Source of the DNA: an uncultured Microbacteriaceae bacterium
GTDB taxonomy: Bacteria; Actinomycetota; Actinomycetes; Actinomycetales; Microbacteriaceae
Assembly: GCA_947487835.1 (NCBI GenBank)
Contig: CANKXX010000004.1
Location: 299,076-363,075 of the forward strand
Direction: 5' to 3'
DNA: 64,000 bases
Part shown: piece after piece, positions 8,674-18,156 of the stretch
How the letters are laid out: each line of letters begins with the position of its first letter
Position numbering within the stretch: position 1 is the stretch's first letter
The notes under the pieces: model-generated
Database searches by the model: none
The model's input: the letters and a program-made list of their open reading frames with translations, nothing else
What the model was told of the DNA's origin: nothing
Made by a program: the position numbers and the translations under genes

Positions 8674-9933
8674 ATGGACCAGACGCCCACCGTCGACAAC
8701 CCGTGGCCGATCGGGCTGCTGTCCGCGAAGATCAAGGGCTACATCGACCGCCTCGGCAGCGTGTGGGTCGAGGGCGAGATCACGCAGTGGGGCGTGTCCG
8801 GCGGCAACGTCTACGGCAAGCTCAAGGACCTGACCGCGGACTCGACGGTCGGCTTCACCATGTGGTCCTCCGTGAAGGCGCGGGTGCCCGCCGATCTCAA
8901 GCAGGGCGACCGGGTGGTCGCGCTCATCAAGCCCAGCTACTGGTCCAAGGGCGGCACGCTCACCATGCAGGTGTTCGAGATGCGCCATGTGGGCCTCGGC
9001 GACCTGCTGGAGCGGCTCGAGCGGCTCCGGTCCCAGCTCGCCCTCGAGGGGCTCTTCGAGACGGCGCGCAAGAAGCCGCTGCCGTTCCTCCCCCGCAGGG
9101 TCGGCCTGATCACGGGCAAGGACTCGGACGCCGAGAAGGACGTGCTCCGCAACGCGCAGCTGCGCTGGCCGGCCGTGCAGTTCCGGGTTGTCCACACGGC
9201 GGTGCAGGGCGACCGCGTCGTCGCCGACGTGACGGCCGCCATCAGGGTGCTCGACGCCGACGAGGAGATCGACGTGATCATCGTCGCCCGCGGCGGCGGT
9301 GACTTCCAGAACCTCCTCGGCTTCAGCGACGAGGGCCTGGTCCGGGCGGCCTCCGCCTGCGTCACCCCCCTGGTGTCGGCCATCGGCCACGAGGCGGACC
9401 GCCCCCTGCTCGACGAGGTCGCCGACCTCCGGGCGTCGACCCCCACGGATGCCGCCAAGCGCGTCGTGCCCGACGTGAGCGAGGAGCTCAACCGGGTGCA
9501 GCAGGCGCGGGCGCGGATGGGGTCGTGCATCAGCGCGCTGCTGCGGCACGAGACCCACCGCATCGAGCAGCTGCGCACGCGGCCCGTGCTCTCCGGCAGC
9601 GACTGGATCGTCGACTCCCGAGCTGAGGAGCTCACCCGCTACGTCGCGCGCGGCAGCGAGCTCGTCTCCCGGGCGATCGACACGGCGGCCACGGCGACGT
9701 CGGAGCTCGCCGCGCAGCTGCGCGCCCTCTCCCCGCAGCGCACCCTCGACCGCGGCTACGCCATCGCCCAGCGCGACGACGGCTCGATCGTCCGCTCGGA
9801 CGACGACGCCCCGCTCGGCACGACCCTCGTGCTGCGACTGGCCGAGGGCAGCATCTCCGCCGTCTCCGACGGGCCGCTCGGCGACCCCGACCGCCGCCGC
9901 GAACCGGCGGGTACTGTCCGCACCGCTCGATAG
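8674..9933 (+). CDS. xseA: Exodeoxyribonuclease VII large subunit
   Basis: A 419-residue catalytic subunit of exonuclease VII, which degrades single-stranded DNA to oligonucleotides. The N-terminal OB fold covers about 10-110 ([22 protein letters not shown]). The catalytic domain has [15 protein letters not shown] and [24 protein letters not shown], followed by [27 protein letters not shown] helical C-terminal part ends in [12 protein letters not shown]. The start is ATG 8674, 7 nt after GGAGG; an open extension upstream has no family similarity. xseB follows almost immediately, as is usual. Confidence 0.96.
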   Translation: MDQTPTVDNPWPIGLLSAKIKGYIDRLGSVWVEGEITQWGVSGGNVYGKLKDLTADSTVGFTMWSSVKARVPADLKQGDRVVALIKPSYWSKGGTLTMQVFEMRHVGLGDLLERLERLRSQLALEGLFETARKKPLPFLPRRVGLITGKDSDAEKDVLRNAQLRWPAVQFRVVHTAVQGDRVVADVTAAIRVLDADEEIDVIIVARGGGDFQNLLGFSDEGLVRAASACVTPLVSAIGHEADRPLLDEVADLRASTPTDAAKRVVPDVSEELNRVQQARARMGSCISALLRHETHRIEQLRTRPVLSGSDWIVDSRAEELTRYVARGSELVSRAIDTAATATSELAAQLRALSPQRTLDRGYAIAQRDDGSIVRSDDDAPLGTTLVLRLAEGSISAVSDGPLGDPDRRREPAGTVRTAR

Positions 9934-9943
9934 GATCATGACC

Positions 9944-10165
9944 ATGACCACACCCTCCGCCGACGTCCAGGCTCTGAGCTACGAGCAGGCCCGCGACGAG
10001 CTCGTGCGCGTCGTCGCCGAGCTCGAGCAGGGCTCGGCCACGCTCGAGCAGGCACTCGCCCTGTGGGAGCGCGGCGAGGCGCTGGCCGCCCGCTGCGAGG
10101 AGTGGCTCGTCGGCGCCCGCGCCCGCCTGGAGGCGGCCCGCGCCGGCACCGGCCCGGCCGCCTGA
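9944..10165 (+). CDS. xseB: Exodeoxyribonuclease VII small subunit
   Basis: Small helical subunit (73 residues from ATG 9944, 75 from ATG 9938). It carries the signature [37 protein letters not shown]. Several copies bind one XseA to form the holoenzyme. AGGA within the xseA stop region is better spaced for the second ATG, so I prefer 9944; both are possible. Its stop overlaps the next start (TGATG), showing a coupled operon. Confidence 0.92.
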   Translation: MTTPSADVQALSYEQARDELVRVVAELEQGSATLEQALALWERGEALAARCEEWLVGARARLEAARAGTGPAA

Positions 10166-10809
10166 TGGCCAAGCAGCGCAGGATCGTCGCCGAGCTCGGC
10201 CGCCCGGAGACGCCGGAGGAGACCGCCTCCCGCAAGGCCCAGGCGTCGCGGGCCCGCCGTGCGCGGCAGACCGTGAACAACCTGATCTACGCCCTGCTGG
10301 CGACGCTCGGCATCGTGCTCGTCGTCGTGCTGCTCGTGCCCCGGGCCCAGGCGCCCGAACGCGGCGCCGTCGACTACCGGCAGGTCGCCGCGGAGGCCTC
10401 GGCCTCGCTGGCCGAGCCCGTCGTCGTGCCCGACGTGCCGACCGGCTGGAGCAGCAACGCCGCGGAGCTCCGCACCGAGACGGCCGACCAGGTCGTCGAG
10501 TGGTACATCGGTTTCCTCACGCCGTCCAACGAGTACATCGGCTTCAGCGAGGGCATCGAGGCGAACGCCACCTGGCTGCTGCAGAAGGTCGAGGGCGCCC
10601 GGGAGTCCGGCACCCAGGAGATCGCCGGGCTGACCTGGTCGATCTTCGACAACCGCTCACGCGAGGACGCGGGGCTGGCCGAGTACGCGCTCGCCACGAC
10701 CGTCGGGAGCACCGCGTACGTGCTCTACGGCTCGGCAGACGACGACGAGTTCCGCACCCTCGCCGAGGGTGTCGCGGCAGAGATCCCGACGGAGGGCACT
10801 GATGACTGA
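10165..10809 (+). CDS. DUF4245 family membrane-anchored protein
   Basis: A 214-residue protein with a basic N terminus (about 1-38), one membrane helix at about 39-58 (YALLATLGIVLVVVLLV) and an extracytoplasmic domain with VPTGWSSNAAELR and WYIGFLTPSNEYIGF. These match DUF4245, an actinobacterial family found beside xseAB. Its role is unknown. ATG 10165 overlaps the xseB stop and its own 3' end overlaps the carbonic anhydrase start by 8 nt, so four genes are tightly coupled. Confidence 0.88.
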   Translation: MAKQRRIVAELGRPETPEETASRKAQASRARRARQTVNNLIYALLATLGIVLVVVLLVPRAQAPERGAVDYRQVAAEASASLAEPVVVPDVPTGWSSNAAELRTETADQVVEWYIGFLTPSNEYIGFSEGIEANATWLLQKVEGARESGTQEIAGLTWSIFDNRSREDAGLAEYALATTVGSTAYVLYGSADDDEFRTLAEGVAAEIPTEGTDD

Positions 10810-11425
10810 ACAGCGCACGCCGGCCAAGGTGTGGGGCGAGATGGTGCGCGGCAACGCGCGCTTCGTGAGCGGGGAGCCGCTGCACCCCCGCCAGGACGTG
10901 GAGCGACGCACGCAGCTCGCACTCATGCAGGCCCCGTCGGCGGCCCTGTTCGGCTGCAGCGACTCCCGGCTCGCCGCCGAGATCATCTTCGACAAGGGTC
11001 TCGGCGACCTCTTCGTGGTGCGCAATGCGGGACAGGTCGTCTCGGACTCCGTGCTCGGCTCGCTCGAGTACGCGGTCGCGGTGCTCGGCGTGCCGCTGAT
11101 CGTCGTGCTCGGGCACGACGAGTGCGGCGCAGTGCGCGCCGCCATTGACTCGCAGGCCCCGGACGCGGCGCCGCTGCCGGCGCACGTGGCATCGCTTGTC
11201 GACCGGATCGTGCCGGCCGTGCAGCGCGTGCGGGAGACGCACAGCGGCGACACCGACGCGTCCGAGGTCGGCCGCCAGCACCTCCGCAACACCATCGCCG
11301 AGCTGCTCGAGCGCTCGGAGCTGATCAGTGATGCGATCGCGGACGGCACGCTCGGCATCGTCGGCGCCAACTACCGGCTGCTCGAGGGCACGGCGGTGCC
11401 GGACACCGCCGTCGGCATCCTCTGA
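10802..11425 (+). CDS. Beta-class carbonic anhydrase
   Basis: A 207-residue enzyme that interconverts CO2 and bicarbonate. Zn ligands are Cys52 (GCSDSR, with the Asp54/Arg56 dyad), His105 and Cys108 (LGHDECGA). VVRNAGQVV is also conserved. There is no signal peptide, so it acts in the cytosol, supplying bicarbonate for carboxylation and pH balance. ATG 10802 lies inside the end of the DUF4245 gene. It is the last gene of the xseA-led group before fumC. Confidence 0.95.
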   Translation: MTEQRTPAKVWGEMVRGNARFVSGEPLHPRQDVERRTQLALMQAPSAALFGCSDSRLAAEIIFDKGLGDLFVVRNAGQVVSDSVLGSLEYAVAVLGVPLIVVLGHDECGAVRAAIDSQAPDAAPLPAHVASLVDRIVPAVQRVRETHSGDTDASEVGRQHLRNTIAELLERSELISDAIADGTLGIVGANYRLLEGTAVPDTAVGIL

Positions 11426-11484
11426 CGACCGCCGGTTCAGACTTCGCTACAGACTCGATTCCCCGACCAGAAGGACAACACACC

Positions 11485-12891
11485 GTGGTGGACACCCCCG
11501 AGACCGAGTACCGCATCGAGCACGACACGATGGGCGAGGTGCGGGTGCCCCGCACGGCCCTCTACGCCGCGCAGACGCAGCGCGCCGTCGAGAACTTCCC
11601 GATCTCGGGCAGCCGCCTCGAGCCGGGGCAGATCGTCGCGCTCGCCCGCATCAAGCGCGCCGCGGCCCTCGCCAACGCGGAGCTCGACATCCTGGAGCAG
11701 CCGGTCGCGGACGCGATCGTGGCAGCCGCCAACCGCATTATCGGGGGCGAGCACCACGACCAGTTCCCCATCGACGTGTACCAGACCGGCAGCGGCACCT
11801 CGTCGAACATGAACATGAACGAGGTGCTGGCGACGCTCGCGAGCGCCGTGCTCGACGCCCCGGTGCACCCCAACGACCACGTGAACGCGTCGCAGTCGTC
11901 GAACGACGTCTTTCCCACCTCCGTCCACATCGCCGTGACGGACGCCCTGCTCAACTCCCTCCTCCCCTCGCTCGACCACCTCGCGATCGCGCTCGAGGCC
12001 AAGGCCGAGCTGTGGAAGACGACGGTCAAGGCGGGCCGCACCCACCTCATGGACGCCACGCCCGTGACGTTCGGCCAGGAGTTCCGCGGCTACGCCCGGC
12101 AGATCCGGCTCGGCATCGAGCGCGTGCGCTCCGCGCTCCCTCGCGTCGCCGAGGTGCCGCTGGGTGGCACCGCCACCGGCACCGGCATCAACACGCCCGT
12201 CGGCTTCCCGCAGCGCGTCATCCAGCTCCTCGCCGAGGACTCCGGGCTCCCGCTCACCGAGGCGGAGGACCACTTCGAGGCGCAGGGCGCGCGTGATGCG
12301 CTCGTCGAGGCGTCGGGCGCGCTCCGGGTGATCGCCGTGAGCCTCACCAAGATCTGCAACGACCTGCGCTGGATGGGCTCCGGCCCCAACACCGGTCTCG
12401 GCGAGCTGCACATCCCCGACCTGCAGCCCGGCTCCTCGATCATGCCCGGCAAGGTGAACCCGGTCATCCCGGAGGCCGTGCTCATGGTCTCCGCGCGGGT
12501 CGTCGGCAACGACGCGACCATCGCGTGGGCCGGCGCGTCCGGCGCGTTCGAGCTCAACGTGGCGATCCCCGTCATGGGCACCGCGCTGCTCGAGTCGATC
12601 CGCACGCTGGCGACGTCGACCGTGCTGCTCGCCGACAAGACCGTCGACGGCCTCGAGGTGAACGCGGAGCGCGCACTCGCCCTCGCCGAGTCCTCGCCGT
12701 CGATCGTCACGCCGCTGAACCGGGTGATCGGCTACGAGGCGGCCGCGAAGATCGCGAAGCACTCCGTCGCGAAGAAGCTCACCGTGCGCGAGGCCGTGGT
12801 CGACCTCGGCTACGTGGAGCGCGGTGAGGTCACCGAGGAGCAGCTGGACTCGGCCCTCGACGTGCTGCGGATGACCGCCCCCGGCCTGTAG
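11485..12891 (+). CDS. fumC: Class II fumarate hydratase
   Basis: A 468-residue TCA-cycle enzyme hydrating fumarate to malate without an iron-sulfur cluster. It has [49 protein letters not shown] and, near residue 317, the mobile SS loop [16 protein letters not shown]. Start is GTG 11485 after AAGGA at 11471; the next codon is also GTG, so the start may be one codon later. The gene ends 160 bp before a bidirectional terminator facing phoH. Confidence 0.97.
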   Translation: MVDTPETEYRIEHDTMGEVRVPRTALYAAQTQRAVENFPISGSRLEPGQIVALARIKRAAALANAELDILEQPVADAIVAAANRIIGGEHHDQFPIDVYQTGSGTSSNMNMNEVLATLASAVLDAPVHPNDHVNASQSSNDVFPTSVHIAVTDALLNSLLPSLDHLAIALEAKAELWKTTVKAGRTHLMDATPVTFGQEFRGYARQIRLGIERVRSALPRVAEVPLGGTATGTGINTPVGFPQRVIQLLAEDSGLPLTEAEDHFEAQGARDALVEASGALRVIAVSLTKICNDLRWMGSGPNTGLGELHIPDLQPGSSIMPGKVNPVIPEAVLMVSARVVGNDATIAWAGASGAFELNVAIPVMGTALLESIRTLATSTVLLADKTVDGLEVNAERALALAESSPSIVTPLNRVIGYEAAAKIAKHSVAKKLTVREAVVDLGYVERGEVTEEQLDSALDVLRMTAPGL

Positions 12892-12949
12892 GCCCCGCCC
12901 TCCTCACCGGTAGCGAACGACCCGCGCCGTACTTCAGCAGACCCCGGAT

Positions 12950-13029
12950 CGCAATTCAGCAGATTCCGGACGACACGCCGTCCGCAGGCCGCGACCCGCC
13001 GCGGTCGAGGCCGGATCTGCTGAATTGCG
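12950..13029. repeat. 80-bp palindromic element, copy 1
   Basis: The element runs from CGCAATTCAGCAGAT to GGATCTGCTGAATTGCG. The ends are inverted repeats of about 17 bp, and the inner part contains CGACACGCCG. A degenerate extra end (TTCAGCAGACCCCGGATCG) lies just left of it. A second copy of identical length is at 54961-55040. It contains no coding sequence. Confidence 0.8.
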
Positions 13030-13051
13030 TCGGCGGGAAACCACGGAAGCA

Positions 13052-13084
13052 CGAACCGCCCCGGCACTCAGCCGGGGCGGTTCG
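13052..13084. terminator. Bidirectional terminator between fumC and phoH
   Basis: A perfect 14-bp stem, CGAACCGCCCCGGC with GCCGGGGCGGTTCG, around an ACTCA loop, is followed by a weak T/G stretch. It lies between two convergent genes. Confidence 0.8.
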
Positions 13085-13095
13085 TGTTCGCAGGG

Positions 13096-14463
13096 CTAGG
13101 CGACGTCGTTCGACTCCAGCAGCTCCGTGACGAGAGCCGCGATCGCGCTGCGCTCGGACCGCGTGAACGTGATGTGGCCGAACAGCGGGTGCCCCTTCAA
13201 CGTCTCGATGACCGAGGCGACGCCGTCGTGCCGGCCGACGCGCAGGTTGTCGCGCTGGGCGACGTCGTGGGTGAGCACGACGCGGGAGTTCTGCCCGATG
13301 CGGCTGAGCACGGTGAGCAGCACGTTGCGCTCGAGCGACTGGGCCTCGTCCACGATCACGAACGCGTCGTGCAGCGAGCGGCCGCGGATGTGGGTGAGCG
13401 GCAGCACCTCGAGGATGCCCCGCGCCAGCACCTCCTCGAGCACGTTCTCGGAGACCAGCGCGCCGAGGGTGTCGAACACGGCCTGCGCCCAGGGGTTCAT
13501 CTTCTCGGTGGCGTCGCCGGGCAGGAAACCGAGCTCCTGGCCGCCTACCGCGTAGAGCGGGCGGAAGACGATGATCTTGCGGTGCTGCTGCTTCTCCAGC
13601 ACCGCCTCGAGGGCCGCGCACAGCGCGATCGCCGACTTGCCCGTGCCGGCCCGGCCGCCGAGCGAGACGATGCCCACCTCGGAGTCGAGCAGCATGTCGA
13701 TCGCAAGGCGCTGCTCCGCGGAGCGACCGTGCAGCCCGAAGACGTCGCGGTCGCCGCGCACGAGCCGTACCTCGCCGGGCGCCGTGACGCGGGCGAGGGC
13801 CGATCCGCGGTTGGAGTGCAGGATCACGCCGGTGTTCACCGGCAGGTCGATGACCGCGTCCGTGCTGAGGCGCTCCGCGTCGTACAGCTCGGAGATGTCG
13901 TCCGAGCCGAGCGTGACGTCGGCCATCCCGGTCCATCCGGAGTCCACGGCCTGCTCGGCCCGGTACTCGTCCGCGCTGAGGCCGATCGACGCGGCCTTGA
14001 CGCGGAGCGGCAGGTCCTTGGAGACCACCGTCACGGCGAGTCCCTCGTTCGCCAGGTTGAGGGCGACGGCGAGGATGCGCGAGTCATTGTCGTTCAGCTG
14101 GAGGCCGGAGGGCAGCACGCCCATGTTGGAGTGGTTCAGTTCGACGCGGACGGAGCCGCCCTCGTCGCCCACCGGGATCGGGAAGTCGAGCCGCTCGTGC
14201 CGCACCCGCAGGTCGTCGAGGTGGCGCAGGGCCTGCCGCGCGAAGTACCCGATCTCCGGGTCGTTCCGCTTGGATTCCAGCTCCGTCACGACGATCACCG
14301 GGAGCACCACGGCGTGCTCGGCGAAGCGGAAGATCGCCTTCGGATCGGACAGCAGCACCGACGTGTCGAGCACGTACGTCCGCTCCGTCTGGTCCTGCGT
14401 CTCGCGGGATGCGATCCCGTCGGCGAGCATCGGCTTCTGCGTGTTCATTGCGGCCACGACCAC
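13096..14463 (-). CDS. phoH: PIN domain plus PhoH ATPase (PhoH2-like)
   Basis: A 455-residue fusion. The PIN nuclease domain covers about 28-165, with acidic residues in [10 protein letters not shown] (Asp33) and [15 protein letters not shown] PhoH ATPase domain starts at about 240, with Walker [11 protein letters not shown] and Walker [10 protein letters not shown]. Such proteins have been described as RNA helicase/RNases and, in mycobacteria, as part of a PhoAT/PhoH2 toxin-antitoxin pair. No small antitoxin gene is seen upstream here: 14464-14697 carries only short inverted repeats. The start is uncertain among GTG 14463, GTG 14457 and ATG 14448; GGAG is best spaced for 14457. Confidence 0.93.
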   Translation of the reverse strand: MVVAAMNTQKPMLADGIASRETQDQTERTYVLDTSVLLSDPKAIFRFAEHAVVLPVIVVTELESKRNDPEIGYFARQALRHLDDLRVRHERLDFPIPVGDEGGSVRVELNHSNMGVLPSGLQLNDNDSRILAVALNLANEGLAVTVVSKDLPLRVKAASIGLSADEYRAEQAVDSGWTGMADVTLGSDDISELYDAERLSTDAVIDLPVNTGVILHSNRGSALARVTAPGEVRLVRGDRDVFGLHGRSAEQRLAIDMLLDSEVGIVSLGGRAGTGKSAIALCAALEAVLEKQQHRKIIVFRPLYAVGGQELGFLPGDATEKMNPWAQAVFDTLGALVSENVLEEVLARGILEVLPLTHIRGRSLHDAFVIVDEAQSLERNVLLTVLSRIGQNSRVVLTHDVAQRDNLRVGRHDGVASVIETLKGHPLFGHITFTRSERSAIAALVTELLESNDVA

Positions 14464-14607
14464 TCCAACCCCGGGGCGTTTCGGTGCCTCGGATCCGTCG
14501 GCGAGTCGGCCAGTGGAGCACTATCGAGCCGTACTTGTGTGGCCGTCTCGACCAGGTGCCTTACCTGATGGGTCGAACCTACGTCCGCGCCCGGGGACCC
14601 CGCTGCT

Positions 14608-14631
14608 ACGACACGCGACCCAATGTGTCGT
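14608..14631. promoter_or_regulatory. Inverted repeat in the gap upstream of phoH
   Basis: ACGACAC and GTGTCGT are 10 nt apart. A second small repeat, CAGGT-N5-ACCTG, lies nearby at about 14552-14566. The gap 14464-14697 shows no credible gene. Either repeat could be an operator or the 3' hairpin of the class V aminotransferase region; evidence is weak. Confidence 0.3.
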
Positions 14632-14697
14632 GCGTGTGAACAAACCGGAACAGGATCTGGACGCCGTCTCCGGCCGGGCCGGTCGCGCTTCCGCGGC

Positions 14698-15837
14698 TCA
14701 GTAGGTCATGGTCGAGCCGAACGACGTGAACGCGGCGCGCACCATGTCCAGGGTCTCGTCGGACGTGGACGCGTGCACGCTCAGGCGCACCCGGCCCTGC
14801 CGGACGGTCGCGGTGATGCCGTGGTTGAACAGCGCGGCGCCGAGCGCCGTCAGCTGGTCCTCGGGCGGCTCGACGACCACGATGCCGGCGCGCTCGTTCT
14901 CCGCCCGCGACGACACCACGGCGAGCGCGGCCTCGTCCGCGAGGTCGATGACGCGGGAGACGGTGTGCGCGATGCGCTCCGAGATCACCGGCACCGTCGC
15001 GTCCGCGATGCGCTCCAGCGCGACCGCGAGGCGCGCCTCGGCGAGCGGATCCGGGTTCGTGGTGCGGAAGGCGCGGGCGCCGCGCGCCGGATCGGGCACC
15101 GCGTCCCAGGGCAGGGCGTCGTCCGGGGTGCCGACGAAGCCGGACATCACCGGCACGAGAGTCTCGGCGGCCCGCTCGCTGAGCGCCAGGAACCCGGTGC
15201 CCCAGCCCGCGCGCACCCACTTCTGGCCGCCCGTCGGGAGCACGTCCGCGACCTCCCACGGTGCGTCGACGATGCCGAAGCCCTGGATCGCGTCGACGAT
15301 GAGCAGACGGGTGCCGATGACCTGGCGGATGCCCTCGAGGTCGGCGAGGTAGCCGGTGCGGGAATCGACGAGGCTCACCGCGACCGCGACGGTCTCCGGC
15401 GTGATCGCGTCGCGGATGCCCGCCGGCGTCACGCGTCCGTTCGGGGTGGGCAGCCACTGCGGTGTCACGACGCCGAGGGCCTGCTGGGCACGGACCGCGG
15501 CGAAGGGCACGCTGGGGAACTCGGCGGCGGACAGCAGCACCGGCCCGGTGAGGCCGAAGAGCGCGTGCATGAGCCCCGTGCTCGTGTTCGGCTGGAACAC
15601 GATCCGGTCGGCGGGCACGCGGGTCAGCGCCGACACGGCGGCGCGGACCCGGGCGCCCTGGTCGCGCACGCCGTTCAGCGAGCCGAAGCGGGCGCGCGCG
15701 AGGGTGTCGAGCAGACCGCGCTCCTCGTCGACCACCGAGCGCGAGGGCGGGCCGACCGCGGCGAAGTCGAGGTAGCCGGGCTCCTCGTCGAAGTCGGCGA
15801 CGAACGCGTCGATGCCGGGCGCGGTGTCGATGGTCAT
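14698..15837 (-). CDS. Class V PLP-dependent aminotransferase-like protein
   Basis: A 379-residue fold-type I PLP enzyme. The PLP lysine is Lys206 in TGGQKWVRAGWG, and Asp182 in IVDAIQGFG contacts the pyridine nitrogen. NTSTGLMHAL and DSRTGYLADL are substrate and cofactor segments. It resembles cysteine desulfurase/selenocysteine lyase proteins, but the whole chain contains no cysteine, so it cannot use the desulfurase mechanism. It may act as a lyase or aminotransferase on an unknown substrate. Its start lies one base from the stop of the prenyl transferase gene upstream, so they form an operon. Confidence 0.88.
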   Translation of the reverse strand: MTIDTAPGIDAFVADFDEEPGYLDFAAVGPPSRSVVDEERGLLDTLARARFGSLNGVRDQGARVRAAVSALTRVPADRIVFQPNTSTGLMHALFGLTGPVLLSAAEFPSVPFAAVRAQQALGVVTPQWLPTPNGRVTPAGIRDAITPETVAVAVSLVDSRTGYLADLEGIRQVIGTRLLIVDAIQGFGIVDAPWEVADVLPTGGQKWVRAGWGTGFLALSERAAETLVPVMSGFVGTPDDALPWDAVPDPARGARAFRTTNPDPLAEARLAVALERIADATVPVISERIAHTVSRVIDLADEAALAVVSSRAENERAGIVVVEPPEDQLTALGAALFNHGITATVRQGRVRLSVHASTSDETLDMVRAAFTSFGSTMTY

Positions 15838-15838
15838 G

Positions 15839-16627
15839 TCACGTCCCGAACCGGCGGTGCCGCTTGGAGTAGTCGCGGAGGGCGCGCAGGAAGTCGACCT
15901 CGCGCAGGTCCGGGTACAGCGCCTCCACGAAGTACAGCTCGCTGTGCGCGCTCTGCCAGAGCATGAAGTCGCTCACCCGCTGCTCGCCGGACGTGCGGAT
16001 GACGAGGTCCGGGTCCGGCTGCCCGCTCGTGTACAGGTGCTCGCCGATGAGGTCGGGCGTGAGCAGCTCGCCGAGCTCCTCGATCGTGCCGCCCGCGCTG
16101 CGGTGCTCGGTGAGGATGCTGCGCACGGCATCCGCGATCTCGTGGCGCCCGCCGTAGCCGACCGCGAGGTTGATGTGCAGCCCGGTGTTCCCGGCCGTGC
16201 GCTCCTCGCCCTCGCGGAGCGCCGTCGCGAGGCGCTCCGGCAGGTTCTCGCTCGTGCCGACGTGCTTGATGCGCCAGTCACGCGAGGAGGACAGGTCGTC
16301 GATGAGCTGGGCGATGATCTCGAACAGCTCGTTGAGCTCCTCGCTCGCCCGCCCGGTCAGGTTGTCGTTGGACAGCAGGTAGAGCGTGACCACGCGGATG
16401 TCGAGGTCATCGCACCAGCCGAGGAACTCCTGGATCTTCGCCGCCCCCGCGCGGTGGCCGTGCGCCGCGGACTCGAGCATGCGCTGCCGGGCCCAGCGGC
16501 GGTTGCCGTCCACGATCATGGCCACGTGGTGAGGCAGGGCCTCGGGCTTCAGGCCCTTGCGGATGCCCTTCTCGTACAACCGGTAGACGATGCCGGAGCC
16601 GAGGGGCATGGGGCGGTTGCGCACCAC
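15839..16627 (-). CDS. uppS: Isoprenyl transferase, short-chain Z-prenyl diphosphate synthase type
   Basis: A 262-residue cis-prenyltransferase. It has HVAMIVDGNRRWAR with catalytic Asp40, the family pattern VTLYLLSNDN, and the C-terminal DLVIRTSGEQRVSDFMLWQSAHSELYF. It condenses IPP onto an allylic diphosphate for polyprenyl phosphate carriers of cell-wall synthesis. The linkage with hemolysin III and mca mirrors Rv1086, a Z-farnesyl diphosphate synthase, so a short product is plausible. Start codons are tandem GTGs at 16627 and 16624; TAGCGT lies 6 nt before the second, suggesting a leaderless message starting at 16624. Confidence 0.92.
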   Translation of the reverse strand: MVRNRPMPLGSGIVYRLYEKGIRKGLKPEALPHHVAMIVDGNRRWARQRMLESAAHGHRAGAAKIQEFLGWCDDLDIRVVTLYLLSNDNLTGRASEELNELFEIIAQLIDDLSSSRDWRIKHVGTSENLPERLATALREGEERTAGNTGLHINLAVGYGGRHEIADAVRSILTEHRSAGGTIEELGELLTPDLIGEHLYTSGQPDPDLVIRTSGEQRVSDFMLWQSAHSELYFVEALYPDLREVDFLRALRDYSKRHRRFGT

Positions 16628-16697
16628 ATCACGCTAGTCCACGCGCGCGTCCTTCCCCTCCCCGGCTGGCCGTTCGGGCGCCGTTTCCTCCGTCCCT

Positions 16698-16703
16698 TAA
16701 ACT
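16698..16703 (+). promoter_or_regulatory. Leaderless -10 of trhA
   Basis: TAAACT is followed by CCCAGC (6 nt) and the ATG of the hemolysin III gene. No ribosome site is present. Confidence 0.65.
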
Positions 16704-16709
16704 CCCAGC

Positions 16710-17462
16710 ATGAAGAGCAGCCGCCAGGACGAGGGAACCGGTCGGGTGGACAGGGAACCGGCGGCGGACCTGCCGAACATCCCCGTCCTCGAGGACGGGA
16801 TCGAGCATCCGGCCGGGGAGGACGCCCGGCCCAGCTGGCGCGGTTGGATCCACGCGGCCACCTTCCCGCTCGCCATCGTGCTCGGCGTGATCCTCGTGCT
16901 CGCGGCCGAGGGCGCGGCCGCCAAGACGAGCACCGGCATCTTCGTCGTCTCGTCGCTGCTGCTCTTCGGCAACTCCGCGCTGTACCACCGGTTCCGCTGG
17001 TCGCCGCCCATGAAGCGGCTGCTGAAGCGCATCGACCACGCCAACATCTTCCTGCTCATCGCCGGGTCGTACACGCCCATCACCGTGCTGGCCCTGCCGC
17101 AGGAGAAGTCGACCCTCCTGCTCTGGCTCGTCTGGTGCGGGGCCGGCCTCGGCATCGCCTTCCGCGTGCTCTGGATCGGCGCCCCCCGCTGGCTCTACGT
17201 GCCGCTGTACCTGCTCCTCGGCTACGCCTGCCTGCTCTTCATCGGCGACTTCTTCGCCGCGGACCCCGCCATGATGACGCTGATCATCGCGGGTGGCATC
17301 TTCTACACGATCGGCGCCGTGATCTACGGGCTCAAGCGCCCGAACCCGTGGCCCGGCCACTTCGGCTTCCACGAGATCTTCCACACCCTCACGCTGCTGG
17401 CGTTCCTCTGCCACTGGCTGGGGATCTTCCTCGTGGCCGTGAACCCGCCGACGTTCTCCTGA
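16710..17462 (+). CDS. trhA: Hemolysin III / TrhA family membrane protein
   Basis: A 250-residue PAQR-family protein. A hydrophilic N terminus of about 42 residues precedes seven membrane helices. Family metal-site motifs are present: SALYHRF after helix 2, RIDHANIFLLIAGSYTP, and near the end HEIFHTLTLLAFLCHW with two His residues. Bacterial members influence membrane-lipid and energy homeostasis; the hemolysin name is historical. ATG 16710 follows a leaderless -10. It is divergent from uppS, as in mycobacteria. Confidence 0.93.
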   Translation: MKSSRQDEGTGRVDREPAADLPNIPVLEDGIEHPAGEDARPSWRGWIHAATFPLAIVLGVILVLAAEGAAAKTSTGIFVVSSLLLFGNSALYHRFRWSPPMKRLLKRIDHANIFLLIAGSYTPITVLALPQEKSTLLLWLVWCGAGLGIAFRVLWIGAPRWLYVPLYLLLGYACLLFIGDFFAADPAMMTLIIAGGIFYTIGAVIYGLKRPNPWPGHFGFHEIFHTLTLLAFLCHWLGIFLVAVNPPTFS

Positions 17463-17488
17463 GCGGGACCTCCGGCGCACCGCCGGTC

Positions 17489-17494
17489 TAGCGT
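17489..17494 (+). promoter_or_regulatory. Leaderless -10 of the RibD_C-type gene
   Basis: TAGCGT is followed by GAACGC (6 nt) and the ATG at 17501. No ribosome site is present. Confidence 0.6.
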
Positions 17495-17500
17495 GAACGC

Positions 17501-18121
17501 ATGCGCGCTCTCACCGTCTGCAACTTCGTCACCGTCGACGGCCTCTACGAGGACGATGACCACGACATCGGCTCGTTCTTCGAGCACCAGCACCCCGACT
17601 ACCGCGACGCCGACACCTTCGACCACTACACGACGAGCCTGCTCCAGGCCTCCGACGTGGTGCTGCTCTCGGGTCGGCGATCGGCGCTCGGCAATCTCGG
17701 CTACTGGGCGGGGGTGCCAGGCGACCCGGACGCGACGGAGATCCGGCGGCGGTACGCCGCATTGTTCGAGGCCGTGGAGAAGGTCGTCGTCTCCGACACC
17801 ATCACCGAGGCCGACCTGGAGCCGTACCCGAACACGCGCATCGTGGCCGTGGCGGACGCCCGGGCCGAGGTCGCCGCGCTGAAGTCGGCCGAGGGACGTG
17901 GCATCCTCGTGCTGCTCGGGCGCATCCTCTGGAACGACCTGATGCGGGCGGGACTCGTCGACGAACTGCACCTCGTCACCTTCCCGCTCATCGGGGGCAC
18001 GGGGGTGTCGCTGTTCGACTCGCGGCCGCCCGTGGCGCTCAAGCTCCTGGGCACCCGGGTGTGGGAGGAGTCGGGGAACGTGCTGATGCGCTGGCGCGTC
18101 GACCCCGCGGACGGCGCCTGA
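17501..18121 (+). CDS. Dihydrofolate reductase / RibD C-terminal domain family protein
   Basis: A 206-residue single-domain protein beginning [15 protein letters not shown], followed by the nucleotide-binding pattern [31 protein letters not shown] and [16 protein letters not shown]. This is the RibD_C fold (dihydrofolate reductase-like) that uses NAD(P)H. Stand-alone members are common in soil actinobacteria and mostly uncharacterised. It is monocistronic, with a leaderless -10. It begins the stretch that looks accessory relative to the conserved uppS-mca neighbourhood. Confidence 0.88.
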   Translation: MRALTVCNFVTVDGLYEDDDHDIGSFFEHQHPDYRDADTFDHYTTSLLQASDVVLLSGRRSALGNLGYWAGVPGDPDATEIRRRYAALFEAVEKVVVSDTITEADLEPYPNTRIVAVADARAEVAALKSAEGRGILVLLGRILWNDLMRAGLVDELHLVTFPLIGGTGVSLFDSRPPVALKLLGTRVWEESGNVLMRWRVDPADGA

Positions 18122-18156
18122 ACGGGTCCGACGTCAGCGTCTGAGGGAGCTCGAGC

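Noticed and set aside
6955-9951. A 998-residue open frame on the minus strand
   Set aside because: It runs antisense through xseA and out of frame through ispH; only its last 189 codons (from ATG 7524) are a real gene.
13096-14697. A PhoAT-like antitoxin gene upstream of phoH
   Set aside because: No short reading frame with a start site and plausible composition is found between 14464 and 14697.
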